Below are positions 1 to 8,825 of a stretch of 33,403 nucleotides of DNA, one piece after another. The translations under genes and the position numbers were made by a program. The notes below the pieces were generated by a model. It was not told where the DNA came from. It worked only from the letters and a program-made list of their open reading frames with translations, and made no database searches. Source of the stretch: Hymenobacter sp. CRA2 (GTDB lineage: Bacteria > Bacteroidota > Bacteroidia > Cytophagales > Hymenobacteraceae); contig NZ_MVBC01000024.1 of NCBI RefSeq assembly GCF_002007105.1, positions 1-33,403 on the forward strand, written 5' to 3'. Within the stretch, counting starts at the first letter, position 1, and every line of letters begins with the position of its first letter.

Positions 1-95
1 CGGTTGTCCCGGCCGCGTCCGCCGCTCGTGCCCGCCCGACCCGGCAGCAGCGGCGCTAACCGCGCCCACTGCGCGTCCGTCAACATTTGCTCCAT
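1..95 (-). CDS. IS5-like transposase, N-terminal fragment cut by window edge
   Basis: The minus strand reads from an ATG at 95 into the window edge and gives 31 codons beginning MEQMLTDAQWARLAPLLPGR. The pattern 'T-D-x-Q-W-x-R-L-x-P-L-L-P-G' followed by a Gly/Arg-rich stretch is the typical N-terminus of IS5-family DDE transposases, before the catalytic domain. A second ATG four codons in (86) could also be the start. The DDE residues lie outside the window, so the family call rests on this N-terminal motif alone. The gene points away from the pectin cluster and is not part of it. Confidence 0.8.
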   Translation of the reverse strand, partial: MEQMLTDAQWARLAPLLPGRAGTSGGRGRDN

Positions 96-127
96 GTTTC
101 AAGATAATCACTGTTAACACTTCCTAG
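96..127 (-). mobile_element. Probable terminal segment of the IS5-like element with CTAG at its edge
   Basis: About 30 bases separate the transposase start from a CTAG at 124-127. Several IS5-family groups insert at CTAG or TA-containing targets, so this CTAG may be the target-site copy and the stretch containing GTTAAC may belong to the terminal inverted repeat. The other end of the element is not visible, so the boundary is an inference. Confidence 0.4.
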
Positions 128-281
128 TTCTTCCATGGGCCAGAGGCTTGTTGCCGGTCCTCCCGAACCACCGACGAAGGACCGTACTACGCCCGAACGA
201 GTCGTCTTGACAACTACCGCTCGGCGGTGGCAAGGCCCTGCCGTTATGCCTCAGGAGGTCGGAATAAATGAAGTGCCACAG

Positions 282-1819
282 CTACCGGCCGCCCTGCGTG
301 GGTGTGCGCCAGTTATCCGTGCGGAAGGGTGACGCGGGCAGGCCGGCGCCGTTGTAGAAGTTGGGAAAGGGCGTGGCCTTCCAGGCGAAGCGCACGGCTA
401 CGGGCTGCTTTACGTCGTCGCTCCACACCACCAACTCCTGGCCTTCGATGCGGGCCTGGGCTGGGCGAAACACGCTGTCGGGGCCAGCCACGGTAAACTC
501 GCGCAACGGGCCGTTTTGGGCCACCAAGCCGCCGTCGGTGTACTGGAAGCGCAGGCGCACCTGGCCGTTTTCCGCCTTCATCGATTCGTAGACGGGGCCA
601 GAATAAGGACGCTTTTTGTCCCCGTATTCCTTGGCCAGGGCCCACTGGGCGAGGCGGTGCCCCACCACCTGCTTGTTACGCGGGTGAATGTCGAGGGAGT
701 CGCCCGCGTCGGTGATGACGGCCATGCCGGTGTGCGGCACCGTGCGCATGGTCAGTAGCTGCGCCTCGCGCAAATCGGGCTTGGCCGAGCGGTGCGGGGC
801 AATCTGCACGAAGTAAAACGGCAGGTCGGGCTGGCCCCACTCCTGCCGCCAGCTGCTGATCAGGGCCGGAAACAGGCGGCGGTACTGGTAGCCGCGGTCG
901 GCGTTGTTTTCGCCCTGGTACCAGATGACGCCGCGCAGCGTGTACGGCACCAGCGGGTGAATCATGGCGTTGTAGTTCTTGTAGGGCGACTTGTTGCTGG
1001 TCGGGCCCACGGGCTCTTTCGGCGGCGCCCGGCGGGTCTGCGGATTGACGGCCCGCTCCTGCTTGTATTCCTGCTGCGCGGCCTGGTAGGCGGCGTAATC
1101 CTGCGGGTACGTGCTGAGGCCGCGCTGGTAGCGCTCCAGGATGGGCCGAAACTCCGGGTCGTTTTCGAGCACTTCGCGCCGCGTCCACGACTCGGCCGGC
1201 GTGCCGCCCCAGGTGGAGTTGATCAGCCCGATGGGCACCTTGGTGTGCTCGTACACTTCCTGGGCGAAAAAGTAGGCCACGGCCGAAAACTCCCCACCGT
1301 TTCAGAACTGCACAATATCCAGCTGCCGCCCGGCACGTCGGGCTGCGGCGTGTCGGCCGTTAGGTTTTTCACCGTAAACATCTGAATCTGCGGGTAACGG
1401 GCCTGGGGCTTTACTTCCGCCTCGTTGAGGACGCCCGAGTACGAGCCGCTGTTGGGCCGCCTGCTGATCGGAAACCCCATGTTGGACTGCCCGCCGCACA
1501 GCCAGACTTCGCCCAGCAGCACGTCCTGCACCGTGAGCTTGTTGCGGCCTTCGAAGGTGAGCGTATACGGCCCGCCGGCTTTGCCGGTGGGCACGCGCCC
1601 CAGCCAGCTACCCTGCGCGTTGGCCGTCGTCTGCACGCGCTTTCTGCTCCAGCTGGCAGTGATGGTCACCACTTCGCCCGGCGCGGCCCAGCCCCACAGC
1701 GCTACCCGGCTTTTTTGCTGAAGCACGAGGTGGTCGGCCAGCAGCCTGGGCAGGGTGATGTTGGCTTGGGCGGGCAGGGCGAGCAACAATGCGGCGGCAA
1801 GCAGTGGATACGGGCGCAT
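282..1819 (-). pseudogene. Sialate O-acetylesterase-type SGNH esterase, broken by one frameshift
   Basis: Carbohydrate O-acetylesterase of the sialate O-acetylesterase / SGNH-hydrolase family, expected to remove acetyl groups from sugars (here probably pectin-derived) outside the cytoplasm. The N-terminal part (1819 down to about 1290) has a signal peptide (MRPYPLLAAALLLALPAQA) and the nucleophile motif CGGQSNM. The C-terminal part (about 1290 down to 282) has WGGTPAESW and the D-x-H pair in DSLDIHPRNK, and ends with the familiar GLPASPFRTDNW. The two halves are in different frames. Adding one base in the G run of the coding strand (plus-strand CCCC at 1292-1295) joins them into about 512 residues, the normal family length. 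It is either a real inactivating mutation or a homopolymer sequencing error. It is the last gene of the pectin cluster. Confidence 0.88.
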
Positions 1820-1894
1820 GGCGAAATGTAGTATGAACTTCAGCGCCGCTGACCGGCGGCTCCGTTCGCGTATTGTTGAACAGTGGCTGGCGGC

Positions 1895-2992
1895 TCACCC
1901 AATCCTGAACACGAACGAGGACGCCGTCATGTACCGGCCGCCCTGCGAGGCGCAGAACAGGTACGCCGGCTTGCCGTCTTTCAGCAGCAGCTGCGGGCGC
2001 TCCAGGCGGCCGTAGCGCTTGAGGTGTTTGGGCGCGGGCGGCTCCTGCACGCCGTACTCGCGGATGGGCAAAAAAGCCACTTTGGGGTAGCTCCACTGCC
2101 TGCCGTCCTCTGACTCCAGGTACAAGCCGACTTCGTGGTTGTACACGCCCATGTCGCGGGCCAGCAGGCAAAAGCGGCCGTGCTGCCGCCACACAAAAGC
2201 GTCCTCAAACTGCTTGTTCTGCTGATTGTCGCCCATCTTCGAAAAGTCGATAACGGGGTTGCCGGCGTACTTCACGTAAGGGCCTTCGAGTCGCTTGGCC
2301 ACGGCCAGGCCGTACTGGCGGTTGCCGCGCACGGTGGGGTCGGTGGAGGTTTCGTACTCGCGCGTATTCCACGACTTGTAATACAGCCAGTACTGGCCGT
2401 TGGGGTGCTTCACGAAGGCCGGATTGGTGGTGCAGTGGTCGTCCCAGCTGCCTTCGGGGCCCGGCAGCAACAGGGGTGCATCGGGCCGCGTCCAGGGGCC
2501 TTCGAGGCGGTCGGCAGTGGCCAGGCCGATGCGCTTGGTATTGGTCTTGCCGTTGGAGGTACCCATGAAAAACAGCGCGTACTTGCCATCGACGTGCTGA
2601 ATGTGCGGGTTGTGGCAGGTGGTGGCGTCCCAGTAGCCGGGGCCGCGCGGGGCCAGCACGGTTTCCTGGTACACAAAGGGGCTTTCGGGCGTGTCAGCCA
2701 CCGCCCGGCAGATTTCGCAGCCGTTGAGCCAGCCGCCCATGCCCTTGCTCCTGGGCCAGCGCGAGAAGAACACGTGCACCCGGCCATCGGGCCCGTAAAT
2801 GGGGCTGTTGCACCACACGTAGTACTCCTCCATTTCCAGCCGCCGGCCCACGGGCTTCAGGTACTTGCTGAACCTGGCAAAGCTGCGTTTCGGCAACAAC
2901 AGCGAGGGTTTGGGCTCGTCGGTCAGGCCGGCCCAGGCCCGCGCAAACGGCGCCAGAGCCAGGCCGGAGAGGAAAGTGCGGCGGGTAAGCAT
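1895..2992 (-). CDS. Five-bladed beta-propeller glycosidase-like protein (GH43/GH117-like)
   Basis: A 365-residue exported protein. The N-terminus MLTRRTFLSGLALAPFARA is a twin-arginine-like signal. The body has propeller-type glycosidase motifs: NSPIYGPDGRVHVFFSRW (about residues 62-80), CHNPHIQHVDGKYALFFMGT, NPAFVKHPNGQYWLYYKSW, a KQFEDAFVW strand, and a C-terminal RLERPQLLLKDGKPAYLF block. Repeated 'N-P-x-[IV]... DGKYYL' blades are typical of clan GH-F / GH43-like folds. The exact family and substrate cannot be fixed by eye. Its position between GH106 and the esterase suggests a role on rhamnogalacturonan side chains (inference). The start follows GH106 after a 195-base spacer that contains a palindromic element. 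Confidence 0.72.
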   Translation of the reverse strand: MLTRRTFLSGLALAPFARAWAGLTDEPKPSLLLPKRSFARFSKYLKPVGRRLEMEEYYVWCNSPIYGPDGRVHVFFSRWPRSKGMGGWLNGCEICRAVADTPESPFVYQETVLAPRGPGYWDATTCHNPHIQHVDGKYALFFMGTSNGKTNTKRIGLATADRLEGPWTRPDAPLLLPGPEGSWDDHCTTNPAFVKHPNGQYWLYYKSWNTREYETSTDPTVRGNRQYGLAVAKRLEGPYVKYAGNPVIDFSKMGDNQQNKQFEDAFVWRQHGRFCLLARDMGVYNHEVGLYLESEDGRQWSYPKVAFLPIREYGVQEPPAPKHLKRYGRLERPQLLLKDGKPAYLFCASQGGRYMTASSFVFRIG

Positions 2993-3004
2993 ATTTCAAT
3001 CGTT

Positions 3005-3163
3005 GTCATCCTGAGCGCAGCAAAGCGGAGCGAAGGACCTTCCCCTCAACCTGCACCAACTGTTAAGTGCAGCCGCTGACGCTCTTGTGCCGGATCATCT
3101 TGGGCAAGGACTTAAGCGGCGGCGCGAGGCAAGAGGAAGGTCCTTCAGCTGCAACTCAATGAC
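3005..3163 (-). repeat. Degenerate inverted-repeat element between GH106 and propeller gene
   Basis: The left arm at 3005-3047 begins GTCATCCTGAGCG and ends AAGGACCTTCCCCTC. The right arm at 3133-3163 is its imperfect reverse complement (GAGGAAGGTCCTTC then CTCAATGAC). The left end matches the right end of the element at 6121-6232 and resembles the element at 32430-32512. It fills nearly all of the intergenic gap and could fold in the mRNA. Strand is assigned only because the flanking genes are on the minus strand. Confidence 0.7.
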
Positions 3164-3187
3164 GTTCTTCTTCCCAACCACTGTGAA

Positions 3188-6079
3188 TTACTGCACCTTT
3201 TCCGCCCGCGCCGTGGCTGGGGTCAGCGTCACCGGCCCCAGCAGGCCCGACTCCAGCGGCGCCCACCTGATGGCGGTGAAGAGGCCCTGTTCGTTGCGGT
3301 TTTCCTTGAGCTTGGCCGCCAGGTTCACGTTGTAGAAGTATCGGTACTCCACACCGCGGCGGTCCATGTCGCTGATGCGGTTGGCCATGCCGTTGCTCAC
3401 CAGCACGGTGAGCGTGTTCGAGGCTTTCAGCTGCTCCTTGGGAATGAACACCTGGTACGTGGGGCCGATGAGCGTGCCCAACTCCAGCCCGTTGAGCTGC
3501 ACGCGGGCACTCTGGGCTACTTTGCCCAGGTCGAGCAGCCAGCCATCGGCCGCGCCGGCGGGCATGGCGAAGCTGGTGCTGTAGGCGGCCGTGCCCGAAA
3601 AAGCCCTGGCCGCCTCGCCGAACGTGGTCCACGAGGCTAGCTCCCGCACCTCGGCCCGGGCTGGCAACTGCGGACCGCCCGCCACGAAGCTCACGCTCCA
3701 GGGCCCGGCCACGGGCTGCGGCGCGCCGGCGGGCTTGAGGTAAGCGTAGGCCGGGGCGCTGACGGCCGCCTCGTTGGTTTCCAGAATGCACGACTCGCCG
3801 GGGGCCAGCTGCACGTACACTTCCGGCGTGCCCAGGCCCGCGGTGCGCACGGCGGCCATGCCCAGCTTCTCGGTCATCGGGTTGTAGAGCGCCACGGCTT
3901 TGGCAGCCGTTTGCAGCGGCACCCAGCTATCCACGGGCTTACCGCTCCAGTTCGTCACGAAGTAGTAATGGCCCTGAGCATGGCGTCGACGGATGAATTC
4001 CAGTCCGCTGTCAACCATGGTTTCGCGCCGCACGCCCGCAGAGGCCAGCAGCGGATCCACCTCCCTGCCCACGAGCACTGCACCCTTCCCTACTACGGCT
4101 TTCTGCACGCCGTTGGCAGCAGCGCCCAGCTTGATTTGCCCAAGCAGCTTCCTGAAGGCTGCCCGGCGCACATCGAGGTTGCCAAGGCCGTTGACGTCGG
4201 TGGGAAGGGCATTCTGAAACACGACGGTAGCCCCGCCCTGCGCCAGCTTCAGCAGCTGCTCCAGCGTGGCCAGCGGCATCACCCGCGCCTCGGGCACCAG
4301 GATGGTGCGGTACGTGGCGCCGCCGGCTTGCAGGGCCGCGCCGGTGCTTTTCAGGCCCAGCACCTGCTTGTCGCTGATAAAATCGAACCCGTAGCCGCGC
4401 TTCAGCAACTCCTCGCCGGTGCTGCCCACCGTCATGCCCTTGAAGCCGTGCTCGATGCCGTCGTAGTGCTGCAAGAGCAGCTTGGCGCGGTCGATGTCGG
4501 CCGTGGCGGGCAGCTTATTGGGCTGGGCAAAGGAGTCGTAGGTGGGCAGGTACAGCAGCACGTCGTTGGCCGGCTGCCCAGCCTGCAAAAAGCTTTGGCA
4601 GTGCGCCGCGTAGCGGTTCAGCTGGCCGAAATCGGGCCAGAAGGAGTTGTTCGGGTTGAAGTGCACGGCGGCGTAAAACATCCAGCCCGGCCAGGCGGCG
4701 GCCTGCGGCGAGTAGTTGGTGCCGTGGTAAAAGATGTGGTTGACGCCGCCGAGCAGCATGCGGTCCACGGCCTTTTTCACGTCGCTCAGGGACGAGAGGA
4801 AATGGTCGTTTTCCCAAGTGGCGGTTTCGGCCGAGGTCAGCGGCTTGCCCGTCACGTGCGCGGCCGAGGAGGCAAACTTAATGCGCAACAGGTCCTCCCC
4901 TTCCGTCTCGGGAATGTCCGTCACGGCGTAGAGGTCCAGGATATTGGCCGGCGAGCCGTGCGCCTGATTGCGGATCAGCGCGTCGTGGGTTCGGGCCCAT
5001 TCGCGCCAGGTGCGGGTGTAGTTTTCCAGCAGCAGTTCCGATACCGTTTCGCGGTAGTCGCTGAGCACGCGGCGGTTTTCGTCGTCCGTGGCCTGGGCAA
5101 ACAGCGCCGGCAGGTGCTGGCGCAGGTCGTAGCCGCGGCGCTTCTGAAACTCCGTGAGCAGCTGGGGGGTCCAGTTGGCCTCACCCTGCGCGTCGTCCAC
5201 TTCGTAGGAATCATTGAAGAAGGCCCGCAACGCCTTGATGTCACGGCCCTTAAACGCCTCGTCGAAGTGGCGCAGGTAATTCTGCGTGGCCGTTTTGGAG
5301 AGGTGGTCGATGACGTCGCCCTCACCGCCGGGGCCGGCGCGCTCCACCTGCTTGCCGTGCCAGCCCTGAAACAGTGCGTACAGCGTCCAGCTGGTGCCGG
5401 CCGGCGCCGTCCAGCTCAGCTTGCCGTCGGCGCCCACTTTGCTGGTCAAATCCAGCGCCTGCCCTTTGTCGGAATACGCCATCAGCGCCTGCAGCGGCAG
5501 CGGCTTTTCGAAGCGTACCTGGTCAAAGGCGTGCAACTGCAAGTCCTTGTTTTTGGCCACGGGCTGGGCCATGGTTTTCACGTCCATGGGCCGGCCCACG
5601 GCGCGCATCATGGGCTTCTGCACGTAGCTCACCGGGCCCGGCAGCTGCTCACCGCCCTTCACCGCGTAAGTCTGGTAAGTCACGTACTTGCAGGCATCCT
5701 CGGGGCTCACCCACGGCCCACCGAAGGGCCAGCCCGAGGCCTGCGCCATGTCGATGCCCAGGCCCAGGCGGCTGGCTTCGGTGAGCGTGTAAGTGAGCAT
5801 GTCTACCCACTTGGGCGAGAGAAAATCGATGAACTGATTCTCGGCCCCCTTCACCCCGTAGATGGTCGTGATTTCCATGCCGCCCAGCCCCGCCTGCTGG
5901 TACTGTGTCATCAACCGCGAGAGGTCCTGCGGATTCACGGCGCTGCCCTGCCACCACCAGCGCGTCCAGGGCTTGTTTTGCTGGGTAATGGCGGGCCACT
6001 TCGGCGCCTGGGCCCGGGCAGCGGGGTTCGAAGCCAGCACGGCGGCAAGCAGCAGGGAGAAGGCAAGGGTATTCTTCAT
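3188..6079 (-). CDS. GH106 alpha-L-rhamnosidase
   Basis: Predicted secreted or periplasmic alpha-L-rhamnosidase of GH106, removing rhamnose from rhamnogalacturonan or related glycans. At 963 residues it has the family's large size. Visible hallmarks are PWTRWWWQGSAV after the signal peptide, GLGGMEITTIYGVKG, QASGWPFGGPWVS, FFNDSYEVDDAQGEANWTP, a GGVNHIFYHGTNYSP block, and a C-terminal beta-sandwich-like region (AQSARVQLNGLELGTLIGPTYQVFIP). I place the start at 6079, where MKNTLAFSLLLAAVLASNPAARAQA forms a clean signal peptide. The frame stays open to 6118 but adds 13 residues with no signal character. It lies in the middle of the pectin cluster, between GH105 and the propeller protein. Confidence 0.92.
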   Translation of the reverse strand: MKNTLAFSLLLAAVLASNPAARAQAPKWPAITQQNKPWTRWWWQGSAVNPQDLSRLMTQYQQAGLGGMEITTIYGVKGAENQFIDFLSPKWVDMLTYTLTEASRLGLGIDMAQASGWPFGGPWVSPEDACKYVTYQTYAVKGGEQLPGPVSYVQKPMMRAVGRPMDVKTMAQPVAKNKDLQLHAFDQVRFEKPLPLQALMAYSDKGQALDLTSKVGADGKLSWTAPAGTSWTLYALFQGWHGKQVERAGPGGEGDVIDHLSKTATQNYLRHFDEAFKGRDIKALRAFFNDSYEVDDAQGEANWTPQLLTEFQKRRGYDLRQHLPALFAQATDDENRRVLSDYRETVSELLLENYTRTWREWARTHDALIRNQAHGSPANILDLYAVTDIPETEGEDLLRIKFASSAAHVTGKPLTSAETATWENDHFLSSLSDVKKAVDRMLLGGVNHIFYHGTNYSPQAAAWPGWMFYAAVHFNPNNSFWPDFGQLNRYAAHCQSFLQAGQPANDVLLYLPTYDSFAQPNKLPATADIDRAKLLLQHYDGIEHGFKGMTVGSTGEELLKRGYGFDFISDKQVLGLKSTGAALQAGGATYRTILVPEARVMPLATLEQLLKLAQGGATVVFQNALPTDVNGLGNLDVRRAAFRKLLGQIKLGAAANGVQKAVVGKGAVLVGREVDPLLASAGVRRETMVDSGLEFIRRRHAQGHYYFVTNWSGKPVDSWVPLQTAAKAVALYNPMTEKLGMAAVRTAGLGTPEVYVQLAPGESCILETNEAAVSAPAYAYLKPAGAPQPVAGPWSVSFVAGGPQLPARAEVRELASWTTFGEAARAFSGTAAYSTSFAMPAGAADGWLLDLGKVAQSARVQLNGLELGTLIGPTYQVFIPKEQLKASNTLTVLVSNGMANRISDMDRRGVEYRYFYNVNLAAKLKENRNEQGLFTAIRWAPLESGLLGPVTLTPATARAEKVQ

Positions 6080-6120
6080 CGGGAATGCAGAATTGGGGAG
6101 CATTTGAGTCAACATCACCT

Positions 6121-6232
6121 GTCAGCCTTCATCTGGCGTACGCCAAAGGCAAGGATCTTCTCACGCCGGATAGCTCCCATTTGACTTCAGCTGTTCTCAC
6201 GTGGCGAGGTCCTTCGCTTCGCTCAGGATGAC
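6121..6232 (-). repeat. Degenerate inverted-repeat element between GH105 and GH106
   Basis: The right arm (6201-6232) reads, on the minus strand, GTCATCCTGAGCGAAGCGAA then GGACCTCGCCACG. The left arm (from 6121) reads GTCAGCCTTCATC, then AAGGCAAGGATCTTCTCACG, an imperfect copy facing the other way. Same family as 3005-3163. It occupies the whole spacer between the two genes. Confidence 0.65.
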
Positions 6233-6242
6233 GGACGATTAG

Positions 6243-7448
6243 TTAGCTCTTGGCCGTAACGGGCGGGTTGTCGACGAACTTGTACAGCTCGGTGCCGGCG
6301 AGCAGGAAGCAGCCGAGGCCGTAGTCCTCGAAGTCGGGTTTGGAGTCGTAGGTGACGGGCTGGCTGTCCTTGGGCTCCTTGCCGGTGCCCTGCACGTAGC
6401 CCAGAAAGCCGTCCTTGTGCACGCACTCGGTGACCATGGCGTTCCAGGCCTTGGCGACGATGGGCAGGTACTGCTTCTGATCGAGCAGTCCCTGGCGCAT
6501 GCCCCAGGTCATGCCGTAAACGAAAAGCGCCGTGCCGGTCAGCTCCTTGCCGCCGAAGTGCGTCGGGTCGTGCAGACTCACGTTCCAGTAGCCATCTGGG
6601 CGCTGCAGCGGCGGCAGGGCCTTCATCATGGCCAGGAACATCTGCTGGTACTCGTCGCGGTGCGGGGCGTTGTTGGGCATGAGGCTGAGCACGCGCACCA
6701 TGGCGGCTACCACCCAGCCGTTGCCGCGGCTCCAGTAGCAGTCCTCGCCGTTGGGCTCCCGGTAGGGCGGCACGAAGTCCTTGTCGCGCCACCACAGGCC
6801 GTCCTGGGGGTTGAACAGGCCGTTGCCGCCGTGCCCGGTCTTCGCGAAGTCGTAGAGCTGGAACATCTTCTCGAAGTACTTGTCGTCCTTGTAAAGCACG
6901 CCGAGCCGGGCAAACACCGGCATGGCCATCTGCAGCGCGTCAATCCAGTTCCAGTCGTCCACCTTGTCCGACTGCACCATGTTGTCGATACTGGCCTTGA
7001 TGTCACGGATGCGCTCCGGCTGCGGGTCGAGCTGGTAGAGGTCGATGTAGGTCTGGCCGCAGCACTGGTTGTCGGCGTTGCGGTCCGTCACGCCATTGCG
7101 GATGCCCCACTGGTGCTTCTGGCCCCAGTCCACGGCGTAATCGTAGTAGCGCTTCTGCTTGTCCACGCCGTACAGCGCCATCAGGCCTTCGTAGTACACG
7201 GCGCGCGTCCAGATGTGGCTCGGCCGGGTTTTGTTGGTCACGATTTCCTTGCCCGGGTCAGGCCACTTCTGCATGAAGTAGTCGTTGGCCAGGGTCATCG
7301 TTTTGAGCAGGTCCTTCTTCCTGGGCAGCTTGGCGGCTTGCGGGGCCGCAACGGCCCAGCCGGGCAGCAGCAGGCCCGCGCTGAGCAGGCCCAGCGTTTG
7401 GCCGAAGATGCGGCGGGTCATTGGGCCGGTGAGCAGGGGCGTGTACAT
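6243..7448 (-). CDS. GH105 unsaturated rhamnogalacturonyl hydrolase
   Basis: An (alpha/alpha)6-barrel hydrolase of GH105 that removes the unsaturated uronic acid left at oligosaccharide ends by pectin or rhamnogalacturonan lyases. The 401-residue product has NWIDALQMAMPVFARLG, whose Asp matches the catalytic Asp position of this family, then the conserved WSRGNGWVVAAMVRVL and the C-terminal DYGLGCFLLAGTELYKF. I chose the start at 7448 (MYTPLLTGPMTRRIFGQ...). A second candidate at 7421 begins MTRRIFGQTLGLLSAGLLLPG, a Tat-like signal peptide. The open frame reaches 7571, but that part only translates a hairpin repeat. It acts naturally after the PL22 lyase encoded just upstream. Confidence 0.92.
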   Translation of the reverse strand: MYTPLLTGPMTRRIFGQTLGLLSAGLLLPGWAVAAPQAAKLPRKKDLLKTMTLANDYFMQKWPDPGKEIVTNKTRPSHIWTRAVYYEGLMALYGVDKQKRYYDYAVDWGQKHQWGIRNGVTDRNADNQCCGQTYIDLYQLDPQPERIRDIKASIDNMVQSDKVDDWNWIDALQMAMPVFARLGVLYKDDKYFEKMFQLYDFAKTGHGGNGLFNPQDGLWWRDKDFVPPYREPNGEDCYWSRGNGWVVAAMVRVLSLMPNNAPHRDEYQQMFLAMMKALPPLQRPDGYWNVSLHDPTHFGGKELTGTALFVYGMTWGMRQGLLDQKQYLPIVAKAWNAMVTECVHKDGFLGYVQGTGKEPKDSQPVTYDSKPDFEDYGLGCFLLAGTELYKFVDNPPVTAKS

Positions 7449-7470
7449 GGGAATGACAGACGAAAAGTGT

Positions 7471-7577
7471 CGCGGAGTGTCACTCCGCGTGGCGCCTAGG
7501 GCGCCAAGGAACGTGGGTTTACAGAAGGCGCGGAACCGCATGGCGGCCTTTGGCCGCCCGCGGAGTATCACTCCGCG
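7471..7577. repeat. Four-hairpin palindromic element between PL22 and GH105
   Basis: Four small stem-loops occur in a mirrored order. They are CGCGGAGT-GTC-ACTCCGCG at 7471-7489, GGCGCC-TAG-GGCGCC at 7491-7505, GGCGGCC-TTT-GGCCGCC at 7542-7558, and CGCGGAGT-ATC-ACTCCGCG at 7559-7577. The outer pair share the same 8-bp stem. It looks like a compact non-coding repeat and could act as a transcript-processing or stability structure. Confidence 0.8.
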
Positions 7578-7589
7578 CCATTGACAAGG

Positions 7590-8825
7590 TCAGGAGGCGG
7601 TTTTGGCAATTTCCACGGCGTACACCTGCTCTTGCCCCTCGAAGTTGGCCCGGAAGATGAGCCACTTGCCGTCGGGCGAGAAGTGAATATTGGGCTCCAG
7701 CTTGTAGCCGTGCTGCTTCATGTTCACCAGCTTTTCGGCTTTGAGCTTGTCTCCTTCCGGCCGGAACAGGTAGATCCACATGCCGTCGGGCGCTTTGGCC
7801 ACCTGCCCGGCGTCGCCGCCGTCGCCGGCGAAGAGCTTCTGGTCGGGCGACACGTTGAAGTGAATCGACCACTCGTTGCGGTCCATCTGGTAGGCCTTTT
7901 CCTTGCCCGTGCGCACGTCGGCGCCGGTTAGGTAGAAGGTCACGCTGCGCGGCTTCTGGTTGTCGAACCAGATGGTTTTGCCGTCGGGGCTGAAAAACTC
8001 GTGGCCGGCAATTTCGCCCTCCACCGTACGCTTATGCACCAGCTTCACCTGCTTGGTGCGGGTGTCGATGGTCCAGATGCGGTCCACCTTGTGCCAGGGG
8101 CCTTCGTGGCAAAACATAAGCAGGCGCGGGTCGGTGGGCGAAAACTGCACGTGGTTCAGCCACGCCGTATCGGTGAAGAGCTTGGTGAGCTGCCCGCCCT
8201 GGGTGCTCACGGTGAACAGGGTGCGCGGCAGCCCGGCCTCGTAAATGCGGTTGAAGAAGTCGTGCTTTTCGGGGTACTGCCGGAAGATTTCCTTTTCCGC
8301 GTCGCTGCTCCAGGCCCCGCCCAGCTGGGTTTCGTCGGCGTTGAGCGTGGTGATGTCGGCCTTGAAATCGGCCGGAAAGACGAATACCAGCCGCGTCCGG
8401 CGCGTATCCACATGGGTAGCGTACACCGAGTCGCCGGTTTGGTAAAACACCTCCCGCCGCTTCGGTGCCACAATTTCGCCGCCCACCTTCTGCTGAAAAT
8501 ACCGCGTGAGGGGCTGCACCTGCCTGGTTTTCAGGTTTACCATGCGCAGCTGCTTACCCTGCGCGTCGGTGTGGTAGTACACCATCCAGTCACCGTCCCT
8601 GCCCGCCAGGAAGGGCCGGTTGTGAAAGTAAAAGCTGGCGTTCTGCCCGTCGGGCGGCGTAAGGCGCATCACGCGGTGGCCGGTGTCCTGATCGAGCCAC
8701 TGCTCGGGCATGGGCTTCTGGCTGCCGGTGCTGAGCCGGGCCTGGGCCTGCACGGCACCGCTGACCAGCAGTAAGCTGCCGAGGGTCAGCGCGCCGAAAC
8801 CGCTTGTGTTGATTGCTGCAAACAT
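7590..8825 (-). CDS. PL22 oligogalacturonate lyase
   Basis: Predicted oligogalacturonide lyase (PL22), a metal-dependent beta-propeller enzyme that splits short galacturonate oligomers by beta-elimination. At 411 residues it is close to the usual family length. Visible motifs are LNHVQFSPTDPRLLMFCHEG (His225 and His240 in this numbering), AGHEFFSPDGKTIWFD and NEWSIHFNVSPD (His322), candidate metal or catalytic histidines of the family. The start at 8825 gives a signal peptide (MFAAINTSGFGALTLGSLLL...AVQA), so export is likely, although many PL22 enzymes are cytoplasmic. The frame continues open to 9035 with a further 70 codons, judged non-coding. First gene of the minus-strand pectin cluster. 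Confidence 0.9.
   Translation of the reverse strand: MFAAINTSGFGALTLGSLLLVSGAVQAQARLSTGSQKPMPEQWLDQDTGHRVMRLTPPDGQNASFYFHNRPFLAGRDGDWMVYYHTDAQGKQLRMVNLKTRQVQPLTRYFQQKVGGEIVAPKRREVFYQTGDSVYATHVDTRRTRLVFVFPADFKADITTLNADETQLGGAWSSDAEKEIFRQYPEKHDFFNRIYEAGLPRTLFTVSTQGGQLTKLFTDTAWLNHVQFSPTDPRLLMFCHEGPWHKVDRIWTIDTRTKQVKLVHKRTVEGEIAGHEFFSPDGKTIWFDNQKPRSVTFYLTGADVRTGKEKAYQMDRNEWSIHFNVSPDQKLFAGDGGDAGQVAKAPDGMWIYLFRPEGDKLKAEKLVNMKQHGYKLEPNIHFSPDGKWLIFRANFEGQEQVYAVEIAKTAS

Noticed and set aside
3911-6184. 757-codon open frame on the plus strand
   Set aside because: It is antisense to the GH106 gene along its whole length. The translation is rich in Val/His/Gln/Gly with no domain pattern, as expected for a GC-rich shadow frame.
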